This document shows, piece by piece, positions 15,210 to 24,158 of a DNA stretch of 46,269 bases. This DNA comes from Thalassotalea sp. 42_200_T64. Lineage in GTDB: Bacteria; Pseudomonadota; Gammaproteobacteria; Enterobacterales; Alteromonadaceae. Each line of letters begins with the position of its first letter. Position 1 is the first letter of the stretch. The stretch covers positions 1 through 46,269 of the forward strand of contig MABC01000059.1 in the NCBI GenBank assembly GCA_002162925.1, read 5' to 3'. The translations under genes and the position numbers were made by a program. The notes under the pieces are model-generated. The model worked only from the letters and a program-made list of their open reading frames with translations, was not told the DNA's origin and ran no database searches.

Positions 15210-18005
15210 TTAACCTACAAAAATAGGTTTAACCCGCTCAAATAACTCAATTTCACTTTCTTGTAAAATACCACAGCCAAGCCATTGTTTCAGCTTACTG
15301 GTTAAATCGATATCCTCACCTTGCATCATTTTTGAAGACAACAAATTGACTTGCACTTGCATCCGTTCACTGGCCAGCTCTTTTGGTGAATCGACATTGG
15401 CGATAATTTCAAGCTCAAAGGTTAACTGTTCTCTAAGCTTAGCATTTGAATCACGGGTGATGGCTTGCGATAAACATTTTTGCCATACATTGGGTAAACG
15501 CTGATATTGCTCAGAACCTTGTAACTGTTCTACTGACGTTGACCTCGATGCGCTGAACAAGGTAAACAAATCAACAAACACTTGTTGTTTTTTATCACCT
15601 TCAGCTTTTTGCAATTGCATTTTCAATTGTTTAACACAGCCAAAGGCTTTGTTAACCAAGTCTTTATTCATCGGTTTCAATGCTTTTACCGAATCAATAA
15701 AGGCTTCAAATGAAATAAGTAATTGCTGCATCTCTTCTTCTGTTGAGACATTATCAAGTTGTTCATTTAAAAGAGTCAACTGCTGGCTAAATTCGGTAAC
15801 TTGCGCACTAATATCAGCTTGTTGTTGCTCTTGTCTATCATTTCGTTTGGCAAAAGTTTGATCATTCACCTTACGAAATGCCTGCCATAAGCTGTTTTCT
15901 TTACTGGGACCGGCAAAACCAATATCGCGCCATTTATTTTGTAACGCTTTTAATTCATTAATGGCGGCAAAAACATCTTCATTGTCTAATTGCTGTTTGG
16001 CTAAATTAACCAAGTTTTGCTTGGCATCAGCATTTTGTTGCTGAAATTTATGAATGCCCGTTTTTATCGGTTCAACCAATTTTCTAAACTGCGGCTGGAT
16101 GTTCTGATATTCACTGCGGTCAACATCGCCAGCTTCGCGCCAAGACAACTGTATTTTATGCAGGCGATTATCTATTTGCCGCCAATTAACCTCATCTTGT
16201 TGACTGTCTTCTAACAGCACAGAAAGTTTAGTTAGTAATTCTTGTTTAACTTGCAAATGATTTGCCCTGATTTCCCCTTGCTCGGCATAAAATGCTCTAC
16301 AGGGCGCAAAGGCTTCTTCGCAAGCTTGGTTAAACGCATCATTCAACTCTTTATCCAGAGATTCATCGGCATGGCCTAAACTGTTCCAATGCTTCCTGAA
16401 ACTTTTTACCTGTTCAGCTTGCGCTTGTGGGTTATCCAAAGGGCTGGTAATTAATGCGCTAATTTTTTCGATTAATTCTTGTTTTCTTGGTGTGACGACA
16501 AAAGATTCCAGTTCATGTAATTCATCGATACGCTTACTGATATTCTCAAAATCATGAGCAACTTTTAATTGTTGAACAGCCGATAGGTCATTGATTAAAA
16601 ATGTCAATTTTTTATGTAAACCAAACGCAGATTTGTATTTTCCATTGGCCACTAAACGCTTTAATTCAGATATTTTCTTACGAACATGATCGGCTGCATG
16701 CTGCTGCTCTTTAATTAGAGGTTTCAGTTCTGCTAGCCAAGTTTGTTGTAATTGATCACGGGCGGTGATTATTGATTGCGGTAAAATATCATTGGCTAAG
16801 GCATTTATTTTTTGCCATTGCTTTTGCCAGTCATCAAATACTGGTTTACGTTGGTTAAGCTCTTCAATCGTTTTCGGCAAAGACAAAGTGGATAGCTTTG
16901 AAATCAAACCTGTTGCACTGCTCACACATTCAGCAACTTGTGGTAATTGATTTAACTTATTCTGTAACTGCCCGATTTTCTCTAATAAAACTTGTTGTTC
17001 TGCCTTTGTTAACAGCGAACTTTGGCAAGAAATAATTAAAGCATCTAATTGCTGGCTTACTTGTTGTTGGTCCAGCTCAATGTTTTCAAACACGGCATCA
17101 CTAATTTTCTGTGAAATAGTTTGGATCACGTTGGCAAATTCAGTACTTTGCGCCAGCTTTTTAGTATCTTGCTCGGCAATAAACTGTTGATGGCGATACG
17201 CTTCTTCGCGCGCAGCAAAGTGCTTCTTCAAGCTTTGGCTAATGTCATTATGTTTATCAACAAATATTGTTTGTTCATCAGTCGCTAAACAGTCTAATTC
17301 TTGTTCAACTTGTAACCACTCATTTTGTAATGAATCCTGACGCTGTAACATTAACGCATAATCTAGCAAATCTTTTAGTGCTAATAATTTAGATAACAGT
17401 AATTGGGTTTGTTTACGAAGCTTTCCTGGTTTTTCGGCTAACTCACGCAAGTTGTTGATTTTACCGGTTAGTATCGTTTTGAATTCAGTGTCGGCGGCCT
17501 TTTTCGATAATTTTTCTAATAAATGTAAATCGTTGATGCGCGCTAAAATTTCAGTTTGCAGATCAATATTGTCACTTTTGATCATAAACTGGCCGAGTAA
17601 ATTGGGTTTATTTACTTTTGCTAACAGCGCTTTGAGCAAACTGTGATCGTGTTCTACCAGCAACCATTGCTCAAGAAACGCCTTTTTTTCACAACCGTTT
17701 AAATAAGCATGTTTTTGTTCGGTAGAAACATTTTGGTTATTTAAGATTAGTTGTTGTACCCGCTCGAGTGAAAACTGACGGATTGCAGGCTGAGAGTTAT
17801 CGGTACTGGCGTGCAAAAATACAGAATATTGATTGAGTTTCAATAATGCGGCGCGGCGCACTAACTCGCTGATATCATCGCTAACAAGACGGTTGAGGAT
17901 CTCAACATTGGCAGTCTCAGTTAACTCAAAGTTTTTGATGGCTTCAATACGTACATTGGCATCTTTATGCTGCCACTTGGCTTTAAACAGTTTATTTAAG
18001 ATCAT
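15210..18005 (-). CDS. DUF349 repeat protein, coiled-coil rich
   Basis: 931 residues, cytoplasmic by composition, with no signal peptide. An N-terminal HEAT-like helical segment (about 1-75) is followed by long Gln/Leu-rich helices predicted to be coiled coil and at least three DUF349 units with the W(R/K)..G pattern (FRKHWNSLGHADE, IQLSWREAGDVD, LQNKWRDIGFAG, about residues 535-700). DUF349 proteins have no assigned biochemical role that I can state. Its ATG overlaps the TGA of yeaC as ATGA, so the two are translationally coupled. A strong terminator follows. Confidence 0.85.
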   Translation of the reverse strand: MILNKLFKAKWQHKDANVRIEAIKNFELTETANVEILNRLVSDDISELVRRAALLKLNQYSVFLHASTDNSQPAIRQFSLERVQQLILNNQNVSTEQKHAYLNGCEKKAFLEQWLLVEHDHSLLKALLAKVNKPNLLGQFMIKSDNIDLQTEILARINDLHLLEKLSKKAADTEFKTILTGKINNLRELAEKPGKLRKQTQLLLSKLLALKDLLDYALMLQRQDSLQNEWLQVEQELDCLATDEQTIFVDKHNDISQSLKKHFAAREEAYRHQQFIAEQDTKKLAQSTEFANVIQTISQKISDAVFENIELDQQQVSQQLDALIISCQSSLLTKAEQQVLLEKIGQLQNKLNQLPQVAECVSSATGLISKLSTLSLPKTIEELNQRKPVFDDWQKQWQKINALANDILPQSIITARDQLQQTWLAELKPLIKEQQHAADHVRKKISELKRLVANGKYKSAFGLHKKLTFLINDLSAVQQLKVAHDFENISKRIDELHELESFVVTPRKQELIEKISALITSPLDNPQAQAEQVKSFRKHWNSLGHADESLDKELNDAFNQACEEAFAPCRAFYAEQGEIRANHLQVKQELLTKLSVLLEDSQQDEVNWRQIDNRLHKIQLSWREAGDVDRSEYQNIQPQFRKLVEPIKTGIHKFQQQNADAKQNLVNLAKQQLDNEDVFAAINELKALQNKWRDIGFAGPSKENSLWQAFRKVNDQTFAKRNDRQEQQQADISAQVTEFSQQLTLLNEQLDNVSTEEEMQQLLISFEAFIDSVKALKPMNKDLVNKAFGCVKQLKMQLQKAEGDKKQQVFVDLFTLFSASRSTSVEQLQGSEQYQRLPNVWQKCLSQAITRDSNAKLREQLTFELEIIANVDSPKELASERMQVQVNLLSSKMMQGEDIDLTSKLKQWLGCGILQESEIELFERVKPIFVG

Positions 18006-18304
18006 AAATCGGTGAACCTGGCGATATCTTCATGTTGGGGATTGTTATTTTCACGGGCAGCTTGTTTAAACTGGCGCTTGAGTTCGGCTTTACTTTTATT
18101 CACAATTTCACCATCACCGCCAATGGTAAATATATCGTCGCTATTTAAATGACGAGCCTGATACGCCATAGACAATTGCATCGCTGAATCACGCTGGGCT
18201 TGATCAACTGGCGTGCCTTCTGGCCATTTACCCGTTTCGGCAGCATGTTTTAAACGTTCGTACATTTCCATCGACATGGTGTCGACAACATCATATAAAT
18301 TCAT
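18002..18304 (-). CDS. yeaC: YeaC family (DUF1315) protein
   Basis: 100 residues, soluble. The start MNLYDVVDTMSMEMYERLKHA and GKWPEGTPVDQAQRDSAMQL are highly typical of DUF1315/YeaC. Function unknown. It overlaps the DUF349 gene by four bases and starts seven bases after the zinc-ribbon gene ends, so the three form one operon. Confidence 0.88.
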   Translation of the reverse strand: MNLYDVVDTMSMEMYERLKHAAETGKWPEGTPVDQAQRDSAMQLSMAYQARHLNSDDIFTIGGDGEIVNKSKAELKRQFKQAARENNNPQHEDIARFTDL

Positions 18305-18311
18305 TTCAACT

Positions 18312-18635
18312 CTACTTTCGTTTTAACCAAATAATTCTGGCTCGGTTTAATATATACCAGGAAAAACCGAGTACGGCTGCACCTGTCGCAATACTGTTCT
18401 GCCATGACGTTGGCTCTGGTTCACCCCAAAACATAAAACCAAAACCACCACAAAACAATAACATTGCGATCATCGATTGATTCATCAGTTTTTGTGACTG
18501 TTCAATCTTACTGACTTTTTGCATCGACAATCGTTGCTCTGCGCTCATTTCTGCCAATACACACTGACAATGGCCACAAACGGTGGCTTTTGACGATATA
18601 CGTTCTGAACAACTGGGACAATTAATTAATGCCAT
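18312..18635 (-). CDS. Zinc-ribbon membrane protein of unknown function
   Basis: 107 residues. The N-terminal zinc ribbon is CPSC (residues 6-9) with CGHC (20-23), followed by a charged helix and two hydrophobic segments at about 57-70 and 80-97. It is probably anchored in the inner membrane with the ribbon in the cytoplasm. I do not recognise a named family. It is first in the operon with yeaC and the DUF349 gene. Confidence 0.7.
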   Translation of the reverse strand: MALINCPSCSERISSKATVCGHCQCVLAEMSAEQRLSMQKVSKIEQSQKLMNQSMIAMLLFCGGFGFMFWGEPEPTSWQNSIATGAAVLGFSWYILNRARIIWLKRK

Positions 18636-18668
18636 AATAACCTCTTAACATGGAGCGTTTAATTTTAC

Positions 18669-18698
18669 CTAAAAAAAACGCCCTTGCGGGCGTTTTTT
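18669..18698 (-). terminator. Rho-independent terminator of the symporter gene
   Basis: AACGCCC-TTGC-GGGCGTT stem flanked by A8 and T6, so it can work on both strands. On the minus strand it ends the AGCS gene. Confidence 0.9.
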
Positions 18699-18751
18699 AC
18701 AATTTATTTTGATATTTTTTTAAATAAATCAAATATTGGAGCTAATTAATG

Positions 18752-20230
18752 TTATTTAAGTTTCTCTTCCCATAAATCAGCATTTTTAATACCCAACTTT
18801 TTCGGATCAAAAGTATACTTTTCAACACCGGCTTTGCGTTGTTGCTCATAATCTTTCAACGCTTTGAGCGCTGGCTTTGCCATAAACCAGATAATTAATA
18901 TGCCGATTATGTTCAACCACGCCATTAACCCTACGCCTATATCCCCCATGCCCCAGGCAATGTCGGCCGCTTTTACTGTGCCGTAAAACGTCGCACTCAT
19001 GATGATGGCTTTTAATAAAAACGTTAAACCAGGTATTTTTAACGTGCGGTGAATGTAATACACATTATTTTCCGCGATAAAGTAATACGCCAAAATCGTA
19101 GTAAAAGCGAAAAAGAACAAAGCAATGGCGATAAATGGTTTACCGACTCCGGTAAACACACTTTCAACGGCCATCTGGGTGAATGCAGGGCTATTGATCA
19201 GCACCTCAGTGCCAACATTTTGTATCAGAAATGCCTGCCCTTCTGGGTGAACATTGTAAGCGCCAGTGATCAGGATCATAAACGCGGTCGCGGAACAAAC
19301 AAACAAGGTATCGATATACACAGAGAATGCTTGTACCAGGCCTTGTTGGGCGGGATGTTCAACTTCAGCCGCAGCAGCGGCATGAGGGCCCGTACCTTGC
19401 CCTGCTTCGTTCGAATAAACACCACGTTTTACCCCCCAACCAATCGCGGCACCGACACCAGCCATCGGGCTAAATGCATCACCAATAATTAGCATGAACA
19501 CACCAGGTAGTTGGTCTATGTGTAAACCGATGATCACCAATGCAACCAAAATGTAAGCCAATGCCATAAATGGCACCACAATTTGGGTAAAGTTAGCAAT
19601 ACGTTTAACGCCACCAAAGATGATAAAACCTAGCAATAATACAATGCCGGTTGCCGTGTATATTTTGGCGTAACTGATTTCACCAAGAGCTGTCATCATG
19701 GTACCACCAGTACCAAAGGCTTGCTCTACTGCTTCGCCAATACCATTCGATTGCACCATAGGTAACATAACACCACAGGCGATAATGGTAGCAATGGCAA
19801 ATGTCCAGGCATACCATTTTTGTCCCATCGCTTTTTCAATGTAATAAGCTGGGCCACCACGGTAAGAACCGCCATCTTCTTCTTTGTATATTTGCGCTAA
19901 TGTCGACTCAATATAGGCGGTTGATGCCCCTAAAAAGGCAACAACCCACATCCAAAAAACAGCGCCCGGACCACCAAAGCCAATGGCCGCAGCAACACCG
20001 GCAATATTACCCGTGCCCACTCGACCAGACAGCGAAACGGCTAATGCCTGAAATGACGAAATACCCTTTTCTGAACTTTTACCGGATAGCAGTAAACGAT
20101 ACATTTCGCGGAAAAAACGAACCTGTACGAAGCGTGTTTTAATGGAAAAGAATAAACCTGTGCCTAAACAAAGGTAGATTAACGCTGGACTCCAAATGAT
20201 ACCATTTAAAAAGTTAACGAACTCTAACAA
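18752..20230 (-). CDS. Alanine/glycine:cation symporter (AGCS family)
   Basis: 492 residues with about ten hydrophobic helices. The AGCS family imports alanine or glycine with Na+. The signature SGRVGTGNIAGVA lies near residue 70, and GWGVKRGVYSNEAGQGTGPHAAAAAEVEHPAQQGLVQ, quoted only by its key blocks KRGVYSNEAGQG and HPAQQG, lies near 268-297. It is 48 bases after a carboxypeptidase gene on the same strand, so co-transcription is likely: peptide trimming next to amino acid uptake. Confidence 0.93.
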   Translation of the reverse strand: MLEFVNFLNGIIWSPALIYLCLGTGLFFSIKTRFVQVRFFREMYRLLLSGKSSEKGISSFQALAVSLSGRVGTGNIAGVAAAIGFGGPGAVFWMWVVAFLGASTAYIESTLAQIYKEEDGGSYRGGPAYYIEKAMGQKWYAWTFAIATIIACGVMLPMVQSNGIGEAVEQAFGTGGTMMTALGEISYAKIYTATGIVLLLGFIIFGGVKRIANFTQIVVPFMALAYILVALVIIGLHIDQLPGVFMLIIGDAFSPMAGVGAAIGWGVKRGVYSNEAGQGTGPHAAAAAEVEHPAQQGLVQAFSVYIDTLFVCSATAFMILITGAYNVHPEGQAFLIQNVGTEVLINSPAFTQMAVESVFTGVGKPFIAIALFFFAFTTILAYYFIAENNVYYIHRTLKIPGLTFLLKAIIMSATFYGTVKAADIAWGMGDIGVGLMAWLNIIGILIIWFMAKPALKALKDYEQQRKAGVEKYTFDPKKLGIKNADLWEEKLK

Positions 20231-20278
20231 AATAAACCCCTAAAATTATTGTTTTATATTATTATTGTTATTACAAAA

Positions 20279-21406
20279 TTATCTTAAATCATCTACTACG
20301 TGATAGATAGCAGTTAATGTATCTCGACCTAAAATTGCACTGCGGTTGTCATTCCAACCAACGATCGGATCAGGCAATAAATCATTGTCTTTAAATGGCA
20401 TTTCAACTGTATAGGCCAAGCATTTAAATTGCTCCCCTACCCAGTTTGCGGCGACGGTAAGATTTGCCTTACCCGGTTTATCTTTATCATAACCACGAGT
20501 ATCTTGAAACTCAGGAGTAATGGCTAACAGTACATTTTTAAATTTATCTTCCAGTGCTTTATGGCGATCATCATACGACGGAATGCCTTCACAACCAGCA
20601 ACAAAGTTAACCGGTAGGGCTTCATCACCATGGATATCAAGGTGCATATCAACGCCAACTTGCTTCATTTTTTCGGTCACTAAAAATACTTCCGGGCTGT
20701 TCTCCATCGACGGATTTTGCCATTCTCTATTTAAGTTCACACCGGCAGCATTGGTTCGTAAGTGGCCTCGATAACTGCCATCCGGGTTCATATTTGGTAC
20801 AAGATAGAATACCGCTTTGTTAAATAATGAACGGGCTACGCCGTCATCTTCATCAAGCAGTCGGTCAATAAACCCTTCCATGAACCATTCGGCCATCGTC
20901 TCGCCTGGGTGTTGACGAGCGGTAAGCCAGATGTTCATCTTGCCTTCTTCCGGCTCACCAATTCTAAGTAAGCTCATATCTCGACCGTCAAGGGTTTGCC
21001 CTAACACTTCTAACTGACAATCAGCATCAAGTTGCGCTTGATGAATTAAATCTTGATGACGCTCATAACTGTAGGGTGCGAAGTAGGCAAAATACATAGA
21101 GTCGAACTCAGGAGTTACCCTGATGGTTAAATTCTGGCCATCAAATGTGGTTGGTACCCTAAACCAGGTAATGCGATCATAAGAAGCAACGGCCTGATAG
21201 TCTTTCCAACCATCAACATAAGCAGATTGTCCGGCATTAGAAATGGTTAAAACGTGCTCGCAGTGATCATTGTTATGCAGTTTAAAGTGAAACCATTGAT
21301 AAAAGTCAGACTGGCGATCCTGTTTTATCTCTAATTGGATATCGCCAGGAGACTCAGCTTTGAGCACACGGATATTTCCGCTATCAAAATTTGAAGAAAT
21401 TTGCAT
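20279..21406 (-). CDS. M14-type cytosolic zinc carboxypeptidase
   Basis: 375 residues, no signal peptide. An N-terminal beta domain (about 1-120; FHFKLHNN, FAYFAPYSYERH) of the kind seen in AGBL/CCP-like M14 enzymes precedes the catalytic domain. Zinc ligands H166 and E169 are in RQHPGE and H259 in DIHGDE. NLNREW supplies the substrate-binding Asn-Arg, and the catalytic base is E335 in VEMPFKDND. It should remove C-terminal residues from peptides or proteins; the bacterial substrate is unknown. It is transcribed toward the amino acid symporter. Confidence 0.9.
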   Translation of the reverse strand: MQISSNFDSGNIRVLKAESPGDIQLEIKQDRQSDFYQWFHFKLHNNDHCEHVLTISNAGQSAYVDGWKDYQAVASYDRITWFRVPTTFDGQNLTIRVTPEFDSMYFAYFAPYSYERHQDLIHQAQLDADCQLEVLGQTLDGRDMSLLRIGEPEEGKMNIWLTARQHPGETMAEWFMEGFIDRLLDEDDGVARSLFNKAVFYLVPNMNPDGSYRGHLRTNAAGVNLNREWQNPSMENSPEVFLVTEKMKQVGVDMHLDIHGDEALPVNFVAGCEGIPSYDDRHKALEDKFKNVLLAITPEFQDTRGYDKDKPGKANLTVAANWVGEQFKCLAYTVEMPFKDNDLLPDPIVGWNDNRSAILGRDTLTAIYHVVDDLR

Positions 21407-21475
21407 AGTTTACTCTTTTGGTTTGATTTAGCGTTTATGACAGAACGCTATAACTTAGATTTATTCGATGGTCAT

Positions 21476-21685
21476 ATACCAATTTGATTAAGTGTGTGCT
21501 CTACTTTTTCATGAGGAAAAACGGATAAATACAATGCATAAAATTTAGTAAGTAGTTATTCTCGGCTTTGGCATCCTGCGTCGCCCTGCCTGCAGCATCC
21601 ATGCTTTCGTACTTATCAATTTTATAAAGCAGTAGTTATTCGTTTTAACCATTAAAAATGAGCCGATATTTGATCAACTTGGTAT
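21476..21685. repeat. Inverted-repeat element R4 (210 bases, MITE-like)
   Basis: Ends ATACCAATTTGATTAAG and TTTGATCAACTTGGTAT match as inverted repeats at 14 of 17 positions. Internal bases carry no open frame of note. It has the size and structure of a non-autonomous miniature element, and its shorter relatives are R1-R3. Confidence 0.75.
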
Positions 21686-21753
21686 GATTGTACACAACCG
21701 TGAGCCAGATCAGAAGTGGATGGTAATGATTTAATATATTTCTTAATTAATTA

Positions 21754-22245
21754 TCAACGGCTCCGCAAAAACAAACCTAGCTCAGTTGAATAACCCATCG
21801 AGCGGTGTTGAATTTCATTATTGGCAACTACGTAATAACTGGGATAGGCGGAAACCTGATAGGCTTTTTTGACTTCTTCATTGCCATAGACAATTGGCAA
21901 AGATAAATCTAAGTCTTGCGCAAAATCTTCAACCTGCAAAGGGTTTACGTAGTCTAAAGCGACGGCAACAACATTGATTTTCTCGCTATTTTCATACAAT
22001 TTTTGTAAATTGCTGATACTTAATTTGCAGATTGAGCACCAAGGTGCAAAAAAATAAATCACGGTTTTCTTACTGTTATTATTTTGAGAGTCGAATAAAT
22101 ACGTTTTTTGTTTGTTCAGGCTGGTTAATTCGAAATTTGGCGCGGTATCTTTGTCCCAACTGGATAACATGCTTGACTCACGAACAGTCGAAACCAAATT
22201 AAAGACAATAACAATAATAAAGAGTTGCAGGAGAAAGCTTTTCAA
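21754..22245 (-). CDS. TlpA-like membrane-anchored thioredoxin
   Basis: 163 residues. An N-terminal anchor (about 3-20) is followed by a periplasmic thioredoxin fold with active site WCSIC (C70, C73) and the cis-proline region SAYPSYYVV. It belongs to the TlpA/ResA group of thiol-disulfide oxidoreductases. The Ser-Ile pair between the cysteines is not the DsbA or ResA consensus, so I do not assign a specific role. It is monocistronic, with R4 downstream. Confidence 0.83.
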   Translation of the reverse strand: MKSFLLQLFIIVIVFNLVSTVRESSMLSSWDKDTAPNFELTSLNKQKTYLFDSQNNNSKKTVIYFFAPWCSICKLSISNLQKLYENSEKINVVAVALDYVNPLQVEDFAQDLDLSLPIVYGNEEVKKAYQVSAYPSYYVVANNEIQHRSMGYSTELGLFLRSR

Positions 22246-22327
22246 GATGTTTGCTCGTTTTAAGTGATTTAATCATAAGACCACAGATTAAGAATAATTA
22301 TTTCTAAATTAACAGGATTTATACCAT

Positions 22328-22361
22328 CCATGGTAATCCTAAGTTAAATCTTCCTTGATTT
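22328..22361. repeat. Partial dispersed repeat, copy C
   Basis: From CCATGG onward, 30 of 38 bases match 3508-3545 without gaps (shared CTAAGTTAA core). The hairpin half of copies A and B is absent here. It abuts the terminator of the long GAPDH gene. Confidence 0.55.
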
Positions 22362-22403
22362 AAAAAAAACGCGCTAGAGGAAAATCCTTTAGCGCGTTTT
22401 TTT
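22362..22403 (-). terminator. Rho-independent terminator of the long GAPDH gene
   Basis: AACGCGCTAGAGG (22368-22380) pairs with TCCTTTAGCGCGTT (22385-22398) with minor mismatch. It is flanked by A and T runs, so it is usable on both strands. Confidence 0.88.
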
Positions 22404-22426
22404 ATATTTATTAATTTATTAATTTA

Positions 22427-23872
22427 TTAAGCTTTCGGTAAACTTAAGAAATTTACACCAGCCATTTTGTGCATGACTTTTACCACCTGGCAGCTATAGC
22501 CAAACTCATTATCGTACCATACGTATAATACGGCTCGGTCACCATCAACAATTGTTGCTTGTGAATCAACCACACCCGCATGACGTGAACCAACTAAATC
22601 GGTAGATACGATTTCAGTTGAAGCGGTGTAATCTACTTGATCACGCAATGGTGACTCTAAAGAAATGCCACGCAAGTACTCGTTTAATGCTTCTCTATCT
22701 GTAGTTTCTTTCAGGTTTAAGTTCATAATCGCCATTGAAACATTTGGCGTTGGTACTCGAATGGCGTTACCCGTTAATAAACCTTTCAACTCTGGTAAAG
22801 CTTTTGCAACCGCTTTTGCAGCACCGGTTGAAGTAATAACCATGTTTAATGGTGCACTGCGACCACGTCGATCCGCTTTGTGGTAGTTATCAATTAGGTT
22901 TTGATCATTGGTGTATGAATGAATCGTTTCAACGTGGCCATTTCTGATACCGTACTTATCGTTCAATGCTTTAAGTACCGGAGTGATGGCGTTGGTAGTA
23001 CAGCTTGCTGCAGAGATAATGGTATCCTCATCTAAGATCATATCTTGGTTAACACCGTAAACGATGTTTTTGATATCACCTTTGGCAGGAGCAGTAAGTA
23101 AAACTTTGCTCACACCTTTAGATTGCAAGTGTTGACCTAAACTTTCTTCGTCCGTCCAAATACCTGTGTTATCAACAACTAATGCATTGTTAATACCGTA
23201 TTGAGTGTAATCAATATCAGAAGGCGATTTTGCATAAATCACTTTAATGTAGGCACCATTGGCACGAATTGCACCTTGCTCTTCATCTACCGTGATGCTG
23301 CCATTAAAGGCACCGTGAATTGAATCACGACGCAATAAAGACGCACGCTTCTCTAGATCGCCATCTTTACCTGGGCGGATCACAATTGCGCGTAAACGTA
23401 AGTTAGCCATTGGGCCAGTACGCTCAATTAATAAACGCGCTAAAATACGACCAATGCGACCAAAACCGTATAACACTACGTCTTTTGGTTCTGTTTGTTC
23501 TAACTCTTGTAATGGTGCTAATTCTTTTTCAAGGTATTGCTCAACGCTTAACTCGTTTGCTTCACCCTGAAATAAGTAACGGTAAGCCAATTTACCTACA
23601 TCGATGCTCGCCGGCTGTAGATCCATTTTGCTTAAGGCTTCAACAAATGGGAAACTTTCACGTAAACGTAATTTGGTATCTTCATGAATACCAACATATT
23701 TATGTGCTTTGATAATATCAATGGCTGAAGCATTCACTAAAGTGCGACCGTATACAGACACCTCTACACCGTAATTACGGTATAACTGGCCGATAATTGG
23801 TTGCATTCTTTCAGCGAAATCTTGGCGTTCTTGCCAGCTCTTTTGATAAATTTCCTCGTGTTGAGAATTCAT
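22427..23872 (-). CDS. Glyceraldehyde-3-phosphate dehydrogenase, long form
   Basis: 481 residues, about 140 longer than ordinary GAPDH because of an N-terminal helical extension (residues 1-128). The NAD(P)-binding GFGRIGR is at 136-142 and the catalytic cysteine is C291 in SAASCTTN; YDNEFGYS near the C-terminus completes the family pattern. Similar long paralogs exist in Vibrio and Shewanella beside a normal GapA. They may serve a gluconeogenic or NADP-linked role, but that is inference. A second, standard GAPDH lies at 26313. It is monocistronic with its own terminator. Confidence 0.9.
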   Translation of the reverse strand: MNSQHEEIYQKSWQERQDFAERMQPIIGQLYRNYGVEVSVYGRTLVNASAIDIIKAHKYVGIHEDTKLRLRESFPFVEALSKMDLQPASIDVGKLAYRYLFQGEANELSVEQYLEKELAPLQELEQTEPKDVVLYGFGRIGRILARLLIERTGPMANLRLRAIVIRPGKDGDLEKRASLLRRDSIHGAFNGSITVDEEQGAIRANGAYIKVIYAKSPSDIDYTQYGINNALVVDNTGIWTDEESLGQHLQSKGVSKVLLTAPAKGDIKNIVYGVNQDMILDEDTIISAASCTTNAITPVLKALNDKYGIRNGHVETIHSYTNDQNLIDNYHKADRRGRSAPLNMVITSTGAAKAVAKALPELKGLLTGNAIRVPTPNVSMAIMNLNLKETTDREALNEYLRGISLESPLRDQVDYTASTEIVSTDLVGSRHAGVVDSQATIVDGDRAVLYVWYDNEFGYSCQVVKVMHKMAGVNFLSLPKA

Positions 23873-24103
23873 TAGGTAACCTTCAATGTTAAAACTAAAT
23901 AAAATAGAAATGAATTTTCAACAGGTAATTCATTTCAGTCATAAAATCGGGTGTATTGTAATTGAAGTTGTAACTTTTCTCTAGCACTTACAAAATGATT
24001 TAATCAATATTTATTGAAAAACGTTTTAAAGTTTGCTGAATATCAAAATTCACCGCAAAAAAGACATAATAATGTGCAAATTATTATACTTATGTCGTAT
24101 GTA

Positions 24104-24138
24104 AAACAATTGCCAGAAGTGTATCCTGGCAATTGTTT
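24104..24138 (-). terminator. Terminator downstream of msrB
   Basis: AAACAATTGCCAG (24104-24116) and CTGGCAATTGTTT (24126-24138) pair perfectly over 13 bases with a nine-base loop. On the minus strand the stem ends in TTTT. Confidence 0.75.
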
Positions 24139-24158
24139 ATGCAGGTTGGCAAATGGAT

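Noticed and set aside
19049-19492. Plus-strand open frame of 147 codons inside the symporter
   Set aside because: It is antisense to a well-defined AGCS gene, and its composition is that of a reverse-frame shadow.
23957-23972. TGTAATTGAAGTTGTA upstream of the long GAPDH as a HexR box
   Set aside because: The left half fits, but the right half reads GTTGTA instead of GTTACA, so the dyad is broken.
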